A stretch of 64,000 bases of DNA, taken from positions 62,001 through 126,000 of the forward strand of contig CAWEBZ010000010.1 of NCBI GenBank assembly GCA_963807425.1. The letters run 5' to 3'. A program made the position numbers and the translations under genes. How positions within the stretch are numbered: the stretch's first letter is position 1; every line of letters begins with the position of its first letter. Under the pieces are notes generated by a model. That model saw nothing but the letters and a program-made list of their open reading frames with translations, did not search any database and was not told the origin of the DNA. Of the stretch, positions 8,527 to 17,793 are shown in pieces. The DNA is from VRUE01 sp963807425. GTDB lineage: Bacteria > Actinomycetota > Thermoleophilia > Solirubrobacterales > 70-9.

Positions 8527-8556
8527 TTCTCGGGCCGGCGCGGTTAGGCTCAGGCC

Positions 8557-9759
8557 GTGGTGAACCAGTCACACGAGCGCTACGAGGCCATCTTCGAGGA
8601 GGTCGAGGCCCCATTCGCCTTCGTTGACCTCGACGCGATGTGGTCGAACTCCGGGGAGATGCTGGGCCGTGCCGGGGACAAGCCGATCCGGGTCGCGAGC
8701 AAGTCGCTGCGCTGCCGGGCGCTGCTGGAGCGGATCCTGCAGCGGGACGAGCGCTTCGCCGGGCTGATGACCTTCACCCTGCCGGAGACGCTCTGGCTTG
8801 CCGAGAGCGGGTTCGAGAACCTGCTGCTCGCCTACCCGACCGCGGACACCGAGGCCTTGGGCGAACTGGCGCTGCGCTCGGTCGCCAACCCGGCCGGGGC
8901 GCCGATCGTGATGGTCGACTGCACCGAGCACCTCGACGCGATCGAGTCGGTGCTGGGCGGGGACGCTGCACCGGTGCGCGTCTGCATCGACCTCGACGCC
9001 GGCTGGTGGGCGCTGGGCGGGCGGATCAAGGTCGGGCCGAAGCGCTCGCCGGTGCACACGGTCGAGCAAGCCGTTGCCCTCGCGCGTGAGATAGAGCGGC
9101 GCCCGCAGCTCGAGCTGGCGGCGCTGATGTCCTATGAGGGCCAGATCGCCGGCGTCGGTGATCAGCCACCGGGGCGGCGCCTGCGCGGTGCGGCGATCCG
9201 GACCATGCAGCGCCGCTCGGCGGCCGAGCTGGCCGAACGGCGGGCGGCGGTCGTCGCCGCGATCCGCGAGTTCTCCGCGCTGCCGATCGTCAACGGCGGC
9301 GGCACCGGCAGCCTCGAGCTGACTGGGGTCGAGGACGCCGTGACCGAGATCGCCGCCGGCTCCGGCTTCTACGCGCCCACTCTCTTCGACTACTACAGCC
9401 GCTTCACACTCACCCCGGCAGCCGGCTTCGCCCTGCCGATCGTGCGTAAGCCCACCGCTGGCGTGGCGACGGCGCTTGGCGGCGGCTACCTCGCATCGGG
9501 CAGCGGCGACGGCGCCCGCCTTCCCTCCCCCTGGCTGCCTGCGGGGCTGGAGCTCGATGCCGAGGAGGGAGCCGGCGAGGTCCAGACTCCGCTCAGCGGG
9601 CCGCCCGCCCGCGATCTGAAGATCGGCGACCGCGTCTACATGCGCCACGCCAAGGCGGGCGAGCTCAGCGAGCGCTTCGACGCCCTCCACCTAGTCGAGG
9701 ACGGCAGTGTCGTCGATGTCGTCCCGACGTACCGCGGCGAGGGAAAGACTTTCCTTTAG
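8557..9759 (+). CDS. PLP-dependent alanine racemase/D-threonine aldolase-fold enzyme
   Basis: The 400-residue protein starts at GTG 8557, 30 bp after tRNA-Ser. The N-terminal APFAFVDLDAMWSNSGEML and VASKSLRCRALLERIL match the fold-type III PLP barrel, with the PLP-binding lysine at residue 49. The C-terminal part contains DRVYMRHAKAGELSERFDALHLVEDG, where D-threonine aldolases and relatives hold their metal-binding and beta-domain residues. Annotated relatives are called amino-acid deaminase/aldolase. Likely chemistry is aldol cleavage or dehydration of a D-amino acid, but substrate choice cannot be read from sequence. It is convergent with the FAD oxidase downstream. Confidence 0.82.
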   Translation: MVNQSHERYEAIFEEVEAPFAFVDLDAMWSNSGEMLGRAGDKPIRVASKSLRCRALLERILQRDERFAGLMTFTLPETLWLAESGFENLLLAYPTADTEALGELALRSVANPAGAPIVMVDCTEHLDAIESVLGGDAAPVRVCIDLDAGWWALGGRIKVGPKRSPVHTVEQAVALAREIERRPQLELAALMSYEGQIAGVGDQPPGRRLRGAAIRTMQRRSAAELAERRAAVVAAIREFSALPIVNGGGTGSLELTGVEDAVTEIAAGSGFYAPTLFDYYSRFTLTPAAGFALPIVRKPTAGVATALGGGYLASGSGDGARLPSPWLPAGLELDAEEGAGEVQTPLSGPPARDLKIGDRVYMRHAKAGELSERFDALHLVEDGSVVDVVPTYRGEGKTFL

Positions 9760-9781
9760 GCGCTGGTTTGTAGCCGCCTAG

Positions 9782-11107
9782 CTAGGGCCCGAGGACGCGG
9801 GCCGCATACTCGTTGGTGAAGACCCGGCTGGGGTCCAGCTCGTCTCGGGCCGCCTGGAAATCGGACCAGCGGGGGTAGCGCTCGGACAGCGTCGCCGCGG
9901 TCAGGAAGTGGCGCTTGCCCCAGTGGGGCCGGCCGGCGTAGTCGCTCATGATCTCCTCGACCGCCTCGAAGTACGGTCGCCACTCCATCCCGCGGTACTG
10001 GTGGACCGCGATGTAGGTGGTGTCGCGTTCGTGTGAGGGGCTGATCAGGGCGTCGTCGGCCGCGGTGACCCGCACCTCGATCGGGAAGAAGACCGGATAA
10101 CGGTTGCTCCGCACCCACTCGATCACCCGGCGCACCGCCTCGGGGCCGCTCTCGCGCGGCACGCCGTACTCCATCTCGGTGAAGCGGACGCGGCGCTCGT
10201 TGGCGAAGATCTGGTCGCTGCGGTCGATCGACCTGCTGCCCGACGCGAGCCAGGCAGCGAGCCGCGAGAACGAGGGAATCCCCCTCGGGAAGAGCTTGCC
10301 GGCAGCGGAGATCGCCTCCAGCGCCCAGTTCTCGAGCACAACGTCGTTGAGGAAGGCGGCAGTCTTTCCGCGAGGACGCGGGACGGCATCGGTGCGGTTC
10401 CGCTCCAGCACCAGAGCGGAGTCCGCGTAGGGAAAGGTGAAGAGCTCGAAGTGGTCGTGGGCGTCGGCGCGCTCCTGGAAGCTGTCGAGGACCTCCTCGC
10501 GCGGATGGGGCGTATCGACCCGGTCAAGGGTGAAGGCGGGAACGCAACGCAGGGTCAGGGCCGAGATCGCGCCCAGCGCACCGATCCCGACCCGCGCTGC
10601 GCGCAGCAGCTCCGGGTCGCCCTCCGCGCTCAGCTCCCGCACCGAGCCGTCGCCGAGCACCAGCTCGGCCCCGACCACCTGCGAGGAGATGTTGCGAAGC
10701 TTCGCCCCGGTCCCGTGGGTGCCCGTCGAAGTCGCTCCGGCGATCGTCTGGCGATCGATGTCGCCGAGGTTCTCCATCGCCAACCCCAACCGGTGTAGTT
10801 CCTCGTTGAGCTCGGCCAGCACGGCGCCGCCCCCGACCTTGACCAGACCCGAGGAGGGGTCAGCGTCGATCACGCCGCCGAGCGCGCCGGCATCGATCAT
10901 CGTGTCCCCGGTCATCGCCGTATCGGTGAACGAGTGGCCGCTGCCGGCGACGCTGACCTTGCGCCCCGCCGAGGCGGCAGCCACAACCGCCTGCGCCAGC
11001 TCGTCGCGGTCGCGTGGCTGAACCGTGTTGGCGGGACTGCAGGTCTGGTCCCCCGCCCAGTTTTTCCAAAGCGAAGCCGACTGGCCCTGCTGCCTCCCGG
11101 AATTCAT
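9782..11107 (-). CDS. FAD-linked oxidase of the D-arabinono-1,4-lactone/L-gulonolactone oxidase family
   Basis: The 441-residue flavoenzyme starts at ATG 11107. The FAD-binding PCMH domain covers about 25-190 and includes GSGHSFTDTAMTGDTMIDAG; the His of GSGHS is the usual covalent FAD attachment residue in this family. TIAGATSTGTHGTGAKLRNIS follows. The C-terminal ALO domain ends with RPHWGKRHFL, the conserved HWxK near the flavin, and DELDPSRVFTNEYAARVLG. The enzymes oxidise aldonolactones or sugar alcohols and pass electrons to oxygen or a dehydrogenase partner. The length is typical. The substrate could equally be an alditol. No signal peptide is seen, so it is cytoplasmic. Confidence 0.9.
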   Translation of the reverse strand: MNSGRQQGQSASLWKNWAGDQTCSPANTVQPRDRDELAQAVVAAASAGRKVSVAGSGHSFTDTAMTGDTMIDAGALGGVIDADPSSGLVKVGGGAVLAELNEELHRLGLAMENLGDIDRQTIAGATSTGTHGTGAKLRNISSQVVGAELVLGDGSVRELSAEGDPELLRAARVGIGALGAISALTLRCVPAFTLDRVDTPHPREEVLDSFQERADAHDHFELFTFPYADSALVLERNRTDAVPRPRGKTAAFLNDVVLENWALEAISAAGKLFPRGIPSFSRLAAWLASGSRSIDRSDQIFANERRVRFTEMEYGVPRESGPEAVRRVIEWVRSNRYPVFFPIEVRVTAADDALISPSHERDTTYIAVHQYRGMEWRPYFEAVEEIMSDYAGRPHWGKRHFLTAATLSERYPRWSDFQAARDELDPSRVFTNEYAARVLGP

Positions 11108-11132
11108 GGCGGAAGCCTAATGGCCGAGGGCA

Positions 11133-12299
11133 CTATCCCTCGGCTGTACGCGCCGCCGGCATGGCCAGCGCGCGGTACGCGTAGGCAAGGGTGACGAGCA
11201 GCAGGACGACGATCGCGAAGCTCGGCACAGCGTTGCCGGCGACGCTCGCGATGGCCCCGCCGGCGGCGCCGCCGACCACCTGGCCGCTGGCCCACGCCAT
11301 GTTCGAGAGGCCGGCCGCGAACCCCTGGTGGAGCTGGCTTGTTTCGGATACCTCCGAGAGCATGGTCAACACCGGCGCGAAGCAGATCCCGGCGCCCAGC
11401 GAGGTGACGATCAGGGCGGCCATCACCAGGCCCAGTGTCTGCGCCACCCCGATCGCCGCCATCGCGACCGCGCAGATCCCGAAGCCGACCATGATCGGGC
11501 CGCGACGGCCGACACGATCCGAGTAACGACCTGAGAACGGAGCCAGGGCCGCCTCCAGGGTGGCGCCGGCGATGAAGCCTCCGGCGATCAGCCCGTGGCC
11601 ACCGCCGAGCTCGTCGATTCGCAGCGGCACCAGCACCTCAACCGCGCCGAACATCGTCGAGGGAATCGCGACAAAGCCGGTTGCGATCAGGATCGGGCGG
11701 CTGAAGATCGTCTCGATCACCTCGCGCAGGTCCTGATGCTCCGCCACCCTGGCCTCGGGCGTGCGCGAGGCGAAGACGGCCAGCGAGATGGCAATGGCGA
11801 GGACTCCGCTGAAGACCAGCTCGGTGCCGATCTCCGCCGCCAGCGCTCCGAGGGCGGGGCCGACCAGGGCACCGGCCACCCCGGCTCCCAGCGCGGTGCC
11901 GATCACCGAGCCGCGACGCTCTGGCGGCGCCGTGGTGATCAGCCAAGTCAGCGACCCGGACCAGATCAGCGCGCCGGCCACCCCCTGGACGAAGCGGGTT
12001 CCGACCAGGAGGGGATAGACGTCGGCGAAACCGAAGACGACGCTGGCGCCGCCGAGCAGCAGCAGCCCGGCGATCACCGTCCGCCGCGGTCCGAGCCGAG
12101 CCGCGAGCAGCCCTGCCGGCAGCGAGGCGAGCAGGGTGCCCGCCGCATAGGCCGCCGTGAGGATGCCTGCTTGCGCCTTGCTCAGGCCAAGATCGGAGAC
12201 GTAGTCGGGAAGCAGCGGCGCGATCGCGGAGAAGAAAACGACGTCGAAGAAGACCATCGTCGAAGCGAGGATGAGCAGGCGTCGCATTCCAACATCCAA
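11133..12299 (-). CDS. Major facilitator superfamily transporter
   Basis: The 388-residue protein has twelve hydrophobic segments. The N-terminal half contains the MFS loop motif GLLAARLGPRRTVIAGLLLLGG between TM2 and TM3 and a motif resembling the drug-efflux C signature near GLTAxxxG (GALVGPALGALAAEIG). The repeat is seen in the C-half as GRYSDRVGRRGPIMVG. It probably exports a small hydrophobic compound. It starts at ATG 12299 (or ATG 12288) and reads away from tRNA-Ser(TGA). The gene end is 25 bp from the FAD oxidase start, so the two may be co-transcribed. Confidence 0.88.
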   Translation of the reverse strand: MDVGMRRLLILASTMVFFDVVFFSAIAPLLPDYVSDLGLSKAQAGILTAAYAAGTLLASLPAGLLAARLGPRRTVIAGLLLLGGASVVFGFADVYPLLVGTRFVQGVAGALIWSGSLTWLITTAPPERRGSVIGTALGAGVAGALVGPALGALAAEIGTELVFSGVLAIAISLAVFASRTPEARVAEHQDLREVIETIFSRPILIATGFVAIPSTMFGAVEVLVPLRIDELGGGHGLIAGGFIAGATLEAALAPFSGRYSDRVGRRGPIMVGFGICAVAMAAIGVAQTLGLVMAALIVTSLGAGICFAPVLTMLSEVSETSQLHQGFAAGLSNMAWASGQVVGGAAGGAIASVAGNAVPSFAIVVLLLVTLAYAYRALAMPAARTAEG

Positions 12300-12360
12300 T
12301 CAGCAGCAGCCCAACCAGCCACGCGCCTCTGCGTCTAGCATCGGTCGGCGACCCACTCCT

Positions 12361-12449
12361 GGAGGGGTGGCAGAGCGGTTGAATGCACCGGTCTTGAAAA
12401 CCGGCAGGCGTCTATCGGCGTCTCGAGGGTTCGAATCCCTCCCCCTCCG
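12361..12449 (+). tRNA. tRNA-Ser(TGA), integration site of the mobile element
   Basis: Acceptor GGAGGGG pairs with CCCCTCC, with discriminator G. The anticodon loop CTTGAAA gives anticodon TGA. The variable arm AGGCG/CGTCT contains one G-T pair. From 12393 onward the sequence is repeated at 23130-23188, so the 3' half of this gene is the left attachment core of the element. The tRNA remains intact. Confidence 0.95.
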
Positions 12450-12451
12450 CT
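12393..12451 (+). repeat. attL core (3' half of tRNA-Ser)
   Basis: The repeat begins CTTGAAAACCGGCAG in the anticodon loop and ends CCTCCGCT two bases past the tRNA. It aligns without gaps to 23130-23188, with three mismatches: G/A in the variable arm stem and TC/AT in its loop. Crossover by the tyrosine integrase must lie within the identical parts. Confidence 0.88.
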
Positions 12452-12869
12452 TATAGCCTCAAATTCGGCTTGTTAGAGCGGTTTGCGAGAGCCCGATAGG
12501 ACTGCATCCGAGTCCGGTTGGCTCCGGCTGAATCCGATTGTTCTGTGGCACGACTGTGGCACGGTTGTGGCACAGAGGCCTCGCATCAGCGGCCGAGACG
12601 GCCGTACGGTCGGATCCGGACGAGCCAATCTCCGACCCCGAGGGTGAGTCTTTGGCGACCACTACCTCACTATCCACAGAGGATTGTCGCACCTGGGGCT
12701 ATTGCTGCATCGGCCGAGTTTGGTGGCATCCACTGTCGAGGCGGGCGTTCAACCGCAAGACGCAGAGGCATATCGACGGACTCTTAGAGAAAGACATGAA
12801 TACCAAGACTTCATGGCGAAGCACGGCAGATAGCGCAAGGCGCAGTGGAGCTAACCGTGTTCGGGTGCT
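12450..12869. other. Left end of the element: non-coding, with iterated TGTGGCAC sites
   Basis: No convincing gene is present; short open frames here lack codon bias. Three TGTGGCAC copies start at 12544, 12555 and 12566, an exact 11-bp spacing. Downstream from about 12660 the sequence is unstructured and AT-richer. The repeats probably bind the integrase arm domain or the excisionase. Confidence 0.55.
12544..12573 (+). repeat. Three TGTGGCAC direct repeats, 11-bp period (left arm sites)
   Basis: The copies are at 12544-12551, 12555-12562 and 12566-12573. The same GTGGCAC word occurs twice next to the opposite end of the element at 23061 and 23073. Short direct repeats flanking the core on both sides are the normal layout for arm-type sites of tyrosine integrases. 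Function is inferred from position. Confidence 0.55.
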
Positions 12870-14432
12870 CTACGCGACTAGTTCTTTTGCGGCATCCGCA
12901 AGCAACGCGGCTCTCTCGTCTGTGAACTTCTCGTAGTCGTCATCGAAAAGAGAGGGCGGGCAGAGGGCACTCTTTAGGATTTTGTCAACGTCCCCATCCA
13001 TGTGAGCGCGATATTTACTTGGCGCGACACCGCCGAGGGTCTTGTTATCGACCTTGGACAAGAACGCGAAATTGCTCAGGCGATTGATCGCGCTGCTCTT
13101 AAAGTCGTCGCGTAGATATGCGCGGGGGAACAAGTGGTGGAACTCATTGCGATTGTAGTCGCGCAAGACCTTGCCGAGGTCGATCGGGGCGCCTGAGACA
13201 AAAGATCTCGGGTTTTGCTGAGCGAGAAGCAGGACAAAGGTCTTCGTATTGACGACACTCGAAATGAAGGTGTTTTCGGTAAAAAAATCCGCCTCTGCGA
13301 CGGCAGGAAAGTCACCGAGGTTGCTTTTTTCTCCTTCGCGCAGCTTCGCCATGGCTGCAATGTCGGTTTTGAGGCTCCGTAGGACGCCGCTTGAGTAGCG
13401 GCGCGAGAAGCAGGCTCGCCAGAACCAACGAAGAATTTGCCTACGAGCGCTGCTTTTTAGTTTCACCTGTTTGTTGCCTTTGACCGCAAAGAGGACCGAT
13501 AGGGGAACGAGCGCAGCTGAGTACGGCAGGTTGTCGAGAGTCTCTACGCGGAGGTTTCTCCTGACGAAATCGATTGCGCCTTGGACTCCATTCCTGACCT
13601 CATCGAAGCGCTCTCGCACGACGGCGCCATTCAGCGAGACAAGAGCGCTCGGCGATGCATCTCCGGAGATGACCGCGGCACAGCATCGCAAAAGGAGATT
13701 GGGATCTTGGCCGATCGCTTCGAAGCCGAATTCCGCAACTTCTTCGGCTAGGTCGCTGAATTGCTCCTGAAGGTGGAACTCTTCGCTCCAGGACCACGCC
13801 GTAAGAAGCTGCAGGGCGTCGAGGGCGATGCCAAGTCGATTGACCCGCTCGAACACAATTGCAACCTCGGCCTGGTCTTCGGTCTCAAAGGATTGAACCG
13901 GGAGGGTCGCCTGAAGGAAGCGCTTCTGGACTTCGTCGAGCCTTAGAGCGAGGGCATCGTCAAGGTCGCTGGTGGCGGCGCGATACTGAGACGGACTGAA
14001 AAGAACCTTCAGCGGGAAATGTCGCTCGGGCTCTACTTTATCGTCCGGAAGCGCAACAAACTGAGACTCTTGGGCATCCTCAGCGGCGACATGATCGAAG
14101 TAGACGGGAAGCCAGCCGTCTTCCTGCTTGCCCTCGATTAGAGTTTGGAAGACACCAAATACGGACGTCAGCCGCTGCTGTCCATCCAACACGTAGTCGA
14201 TTGGGAGGCCGGGGTCTTTTCTGGGCAGTTCGAATGGGCCGATTTTCCTCTCGGTCCTTAGCTGCCTCTTCGTTCTCCAGAGAAGAAGTGAGCCGAACGG
14301 ATAGCCCTTGTAAAGGGTGTCCATGAAGTAGGCGACTCGATCAGCATCCCAAACAAAGCCGCGTTGGAACGCCGGGATTCGTATGCGCCCCTCCAACATT
14401 CCGTTTATGGCGTTCTCTATCGACAGGTCCAT
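12870..14432 (-). CDS. DUF262 and DUF1524-like protein (GmrSD-type defence nuclease)
   Basis: The 520-residue protein starts at ATG 14432. The N-terminal DUF262 domain shows IRIPAFQRGFVWDADRVAYFMDTLYKGYPFGSLLLW and the signature DYVLDGQQRLTSVFG at about residues 79-93, a ParB/Srx-like NTPase motif. Near residue 430, NEFHHLFPRAYLRD followed by INRLSNFAFLSKVDNKTLGG matches the His-Asn pattern of the DUF1524 HNH-type nuclease. GmrSD proteins restrict modified phage DNA; single-chain fusions are common. It is the only obvious cargo gene of the element and reads towards attL. Its base composition is clearly lower in G+C than the chromosome. Specificity for modified cytosine is not shown by sequence. 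Confidence 0.85.
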   Translation of the reverse strand: MDLSIENAINGMLEGRIRIPAFQRGFVWDADRVAYFMDTLYKGYPFGSLLLWRTKRQLRTERKIGPFELPRKDPGLPIDYVLDGQQRLTSVFGVFQTLIEGKQEDGWLPVYFDHVAAEDAQESQFVALPDDKVEPERHFPLKVLFSPSQYRAATSDLDDALALRLDEVQKRFLQATLPVQSFETEDQAEVAIVFERVNRLGIALDALQLLTAWSWSEEFHLQEQFSDLAEEVAEFGFEAIGQDPNLLLRCCAAVISGDASPSALVSLNGAVVRERFDEVRNGVQGAIDFVRRNLRVETLDNLPYSAALVPLSVLFAVKGNKQVKLKSSARRQILRWFWRACFSRRYSSGVLRSLKTDIAAMAKLREGEKSNLGDFPAVAEADFFTENTFISSVVNTKTFVLLLAQQNPRSFVSGAPIDLGKVLRDYNRNEFHHLFPRAYLRDDFKSSAINRLSNFAFLSKVDNKTLGGVAPSKYRAHMDGDVDKILKSALCPPSLFDDDYEKFTDERAALLADAAKELVA

Positions 14433-14697
14433 GCCACATTCAGATCATTTCAAGTGATGCGGCGGAGGCTCCCAGAGGCGGCCTCCTGATGTCCTCCCGG
14501 TGATGTCCGCACCACGACCGCGACCTAGGTTTGCGCCTGCGTCGCGAGTGCCGGCGGCGGTCGCACTGCTCTTACGCCTCCGACCTATCCGCCAAACCAG
14601 CGCCGCGCGAAGCGGTAGTCAGGGCGCGCAGCGTCCGACCCCGCAGGGGTTGACAACCGCAAGCGCGGTGCTCCAATCGCGGGGGTGGTCGGGGCGC

Positions 14698-17600
14698 TCA
14701 AAGCCCAATCTCCAGACCCATCGATTGCGTTCTCTCTAGCTGCTGCATACCAAGGCGCCTCTGTGCTTCGCGAATGTGCCGCCGCGCGGTTTCTTGCCCG
14801 ACGCGCTCGGTCCCGGCCTTCGGCCGCTCACCCAGGGCGCTCTTATCGTCGGTGATGCCGTACTCGCGCCGGTAGCTCTGGATGGCGGTGGCGGCACGAT
14901 CCCAGGCCCAAGCCTTGCTCAGGTCGGCGGGCCTCTCCCCCAACTCCTCGGTGAGGTAGACGGGAGGATTGATGCGGGTGGCGAGGAGTTCCAGCTTGTC
15001 GCGCTCGGCAAGCGTCTGGCGAGCTGTCTGGTGGGCTCGCCTCACCTCGTCGGTCGGCGGTTGGACGGCCTGGGCCTGACCAAGCGCCTCTCTAGCCAGC
15101 TCGCGCTGGATCTCCTCGCGCTCCAAGGCGTCGGGCAGCTTTCGCTTGCGCTCTTTCCTGCCCAGACCTTCGACCGCTTCGCGCCGCTCGCGGGAGTTCT
15201 CGAACCTGTTGATCGCCAGCTCTGCGTTCTCTTGCAAGCGCTCGTAGTTCCGGGCGTCCTGGCTCTCCCGGTTGGCCTCGATGCCAAGCTCGCGCTCCCT
15301 GGCCGAAAGCTCTGTGCGGGGCAGCTTGCGAAGTTCCGCCCTTAGCGCCTCCTCGTGGGCGGCGGTCTGGGCGCGGTCGCGCTCGGCAGCTTCGGCGACA
15401 TGGCCGATGGCATCCCGCTCGGGAGGCTTCGGCGCGTACTCGCTGCGCTCGGTCTGAATCTCGGGAGTCGCGTAGAGATAGGTCTCCTCCCGGCTCCTCG
15501 ACGTGGCGACGTAGAGTTCCTGCTTATCCATCGACGGATCGGCCGTCACGTAGGCGCGGTCGACGGTCGTGCCCTGGGCGCAGTAGGTGGTGACGGCGTA
15601 GGCGTGCTGGAGGGCGGGCACGTCGCCGCCGAGGGTGGTCTCCGCGAGGTAGTCGGGTCCGACTTCGACCGTCCGCGCCTGGTCGATCCCGTCGAGGACG
15701 ATCCGCCCCAGCTCGGGGTCAACCTCGGCGACCTGCCAGCGCTCGCGGTTGTAGATGTCGTTCGCTCGGTCGTTGACGCGGGTGATGACCTGATCGCCGG
15801 CGGCGAAGGAAGCGCCGCCGACCTCGATCTCCTCTGTGCCCAACCTGCCTTCGGATCGGACCAGCTCGCGCGCGGTGGCATTCAAGCGCTCGACCTCGAC
15901 GTTTCGCTTCGCCACCATCAGCGCGTCCTCTCCCTCGCGGGCAGAGCGCCACCAATCCTCGACCATCGCCTGCCGCCGTGTCTCGGCGTCGGGGGCGACC
16001 GTGACCCGCTCCGCTGATCTGTAGAGAGCGAGCGCTTCGCGACCCTCTCCCTCGCGGATGCGCTTGGCTGCTTCACGATCAAGGTCGTGGTTGTGGCGGA
16101 TCACTTCGTCTAGGTGGACCGGCACGGTGCGATAGGCGATTGCCGAGAACAGGCCGCCCGCCTCGATCGCACCCAGTTGCTGGGGATCGCCGACGAGGAC
16201 GAGCTTGGCCTCCGCCGCGTCGGCGTGGCGGATCAGGTCGGCAAGGTTCTCCGAGCCGACCATCCCGGCCTCATCGACCAGCAGAACTGACCGCGAGGAG
16301 AGATCGCAGGCGCCGCGCTCAAGGTCTCTGAGCAGCCCGGCGACGGTCGTCGCCTCAAGCCCCTCGGCTCGAAGCACGTTCGCCGCTCGCCAGGTCGGCG
16401 CTGCGAAGCGCAGCTCGTACCCGGCCTGCGCCCAGCCTTCGGCTGCGGCAACGGTGGCGAAGCTCTTGCCGGTTCCGGCCTCGCCGATCACGACAACGAT
16501 CCCCTCGCGTCCCACGAGCAGGCGGCGGACCATCTCGCGCTGATCGGGCTTCAGGGTGGGACGGGCTCCGATCACCCTGGCGGCAATCAGCTCCCCGGCC
16601 TCGCCACGGGGCTCGCCCGCGAGCCGTTCGGTGGTTTTCAGAGCTTCGCGCTCCAGCTCCCAGATGCGCTGCGTGGTGAAGCGCTGGCCTTTGGCGGTCT
16701 CCGCGACGGTCACGATCGCGTCTGATGCGAGGAAAGCGTCGGCGACGCTCTCGACCTCCGGCGCGGGCGCTCCATTGGGCAGGAGATCGGCGACGGCCTG
16801 CACGACGTCGCGGCGGTCGAAGTGGGAGGCGTGCGCTGTCACCTGGCAGTCGAGCTGGTCGAGCGTCAGCTTGGCGGCGAGCTGGATCTCTGTGCCGAAC
16901 GTCGCCTCGATGACCTCGAGGTCCAAGCCGACCTCTGCAGCCCGCGAGAGCCAGCGCTCCCGCATCGTCTCGGGCGTGAGCTCCCGCTCCTTGACGTGCC
17001 GCGTGGTCAGGGTGGCGATCTGTCGAGCACGAGCGGAGGCATCGGGACCGGCCGCCTCGAGTATTTCCGCGCGACGGGTTGAGAACGCGCGCAGGTGCTC
17101 GTCGGCGAAGCCCTCGATCTCGGCGATGCCCTTGCGAACCTCCTGCCACTCGACCCCCAGGCGGCGGCTCAGTTCATGGCGCAGGTGTGCCTCGTAGAGG
17201 TAGCTGGCGGTCTTCGCGTGGTGGTAGATCGCTGGGTGGTAGAGCCGGGACCAGCGGCCATCCGGTCCCTTGGTCGCGTTGGCGATCAGGACGTGGGTGT
17301 GCAACTGCGGATCCCCGTTGCGCGAGGAGCGATGGACGTAGGCGGCGGCGAGGTATCCGTTGCCGTGGACGAACTCAGAGCCGCCAGCTCCCCGGCGGGT
17401 CCAGCAGGCTTCGCGCTGCATGTAGTTGAGGGCGGCTTCTACTGAGCGCTGATGGGCTTGGGCGACCTCGCCGGAGACCTGCTTGCCTCCGAGCGCCCAG
17501 GTCAGAGAGACGGACTTTGGCGCGGAGAAAGTCAGGTCAAAGCCGGGGACCGGGCCGCGGCCACCTACGACGCGCAGGCCCAATGGCTCGCCCGTGACGG

Positions 17601-17793
17601 GATTGTTGGCGGTGAGCATCGCCGTGAGCTGCTTGGGGTCGATCTCCCCGGAGAGATCAAGCTCGGTGGCTGCATCGCCCATCCATTGCCCTTGCGCCTC
17701 GCCCTCGCCGGAGTAGTAGTCCTCGGCTCCTTCGGCGACCTTCTCCAGGTAGTAGTTCTCCTGGCCTGTTCCGAGCTTTCCAATGCTGAGCAT
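14698..17793 (-). CDS. traA: MobF-family relaxase-helicase (TraA-like)
   Basis: The 1031-residue protein from ATG 17793 (MLSIGKLGTGQENYYLEKVAEG) begins like other MobF relaxases, with the paired Tyr near residues 13-14 that attack DNA. The three-His metal site includes DPQLHTHVLI at about 160-168. The helicase part has Walker A GEAGTGKS near 435, Walker B LLVDEAGM and the late motif AYAVTTYCAQGTT. The C-terminal 250 residues are charged and helical. It nicks oriT and unwinds the transferred strand. TTG 17808 is an alternative start, but ATG has the better-placed GAAGG. It is divergent from the excisionase gene across a 408-bp gap that could hold oriT. Confidence 0.92.
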   Translation of the reverse strand: MLSIGKLGTGQENYYLEKVAEGAEDYYSGEGEAQGQWMGDAATELDLSGEIDPKQLTAMLTANNPVTGEPLGLRVVGGRGPVPGFDLTFSAPKSVSLTWALGGKQVSGEVAQAHQRSVEAALNYMQREACWTRRGAGGSEFVHGNGYLAAAYVHRSSRNGDPQLHTHVLIANATKGPDGRWSRLYHPAIYHHAKTASYLYEAHLRHELSRRLGVEWQEVRKGIAEIEGFADEHLRAFSTRRAEILEAAGPDASARARQIATLTTRHVKERELTPETMRERWLSRAAEVGLDLEVIEATFGTEIQLAAKLTLDQLDCQVTAHASHFDRRDVVQAVADLLPNGAPAPEVESVADAFLASDAIVTVAETAKGQRFTTQRIWELEREALKTTERLAGEPRGEAGELIAARVIGARPTLKPDQREMVRRLLVGREGIVVVIGEAGTGKSFATVAAAEGWAQAGYELRFAAPTWRAANVLRAEGLEATTVAGLLRDLERGACDLSSRSVLLVDEAGMVGSENLADLIRHADAAEAKLVLVGDPQQLGAIEAGGLFSAIAYRTVPVHLDEVIRHNHDLDREAAKRIREGEGREALALYRSAERVTVAPDAETRRQAMVEDWWRSAREGEDALMVAKRNVEVERLNATARELVRSEGRLGTEEIEVGGASFAAGDQVITRVNDRANDIYNRERWQVAEVDPELGRIVLDGIDQARTVEVGPDYLAETTLGGDVPALQHAYAVTTYCAQGTTVDRAYVTADPSMDKQELYVATSRSREETYLYATPEIQTERSEYAPKPPERDAIGHVAEAAERDRAQTAAHEEALRAELRKLPRTELSARERELGIEANRESQDARNYERLQENAELAINRFENSRERREAVEGLGRKERKRKLPDALEREEIQRELAREALGQAQAVQPPTDEVRRAHQTARQTLAERDKLELLATRINPPVYLTEELGERPADLSKAWAWDRAATAIQSYRREYGITDDKSALGERPKAGTERVGQETARRHIREAQRRLGMQQLERTQSMGLEIGL

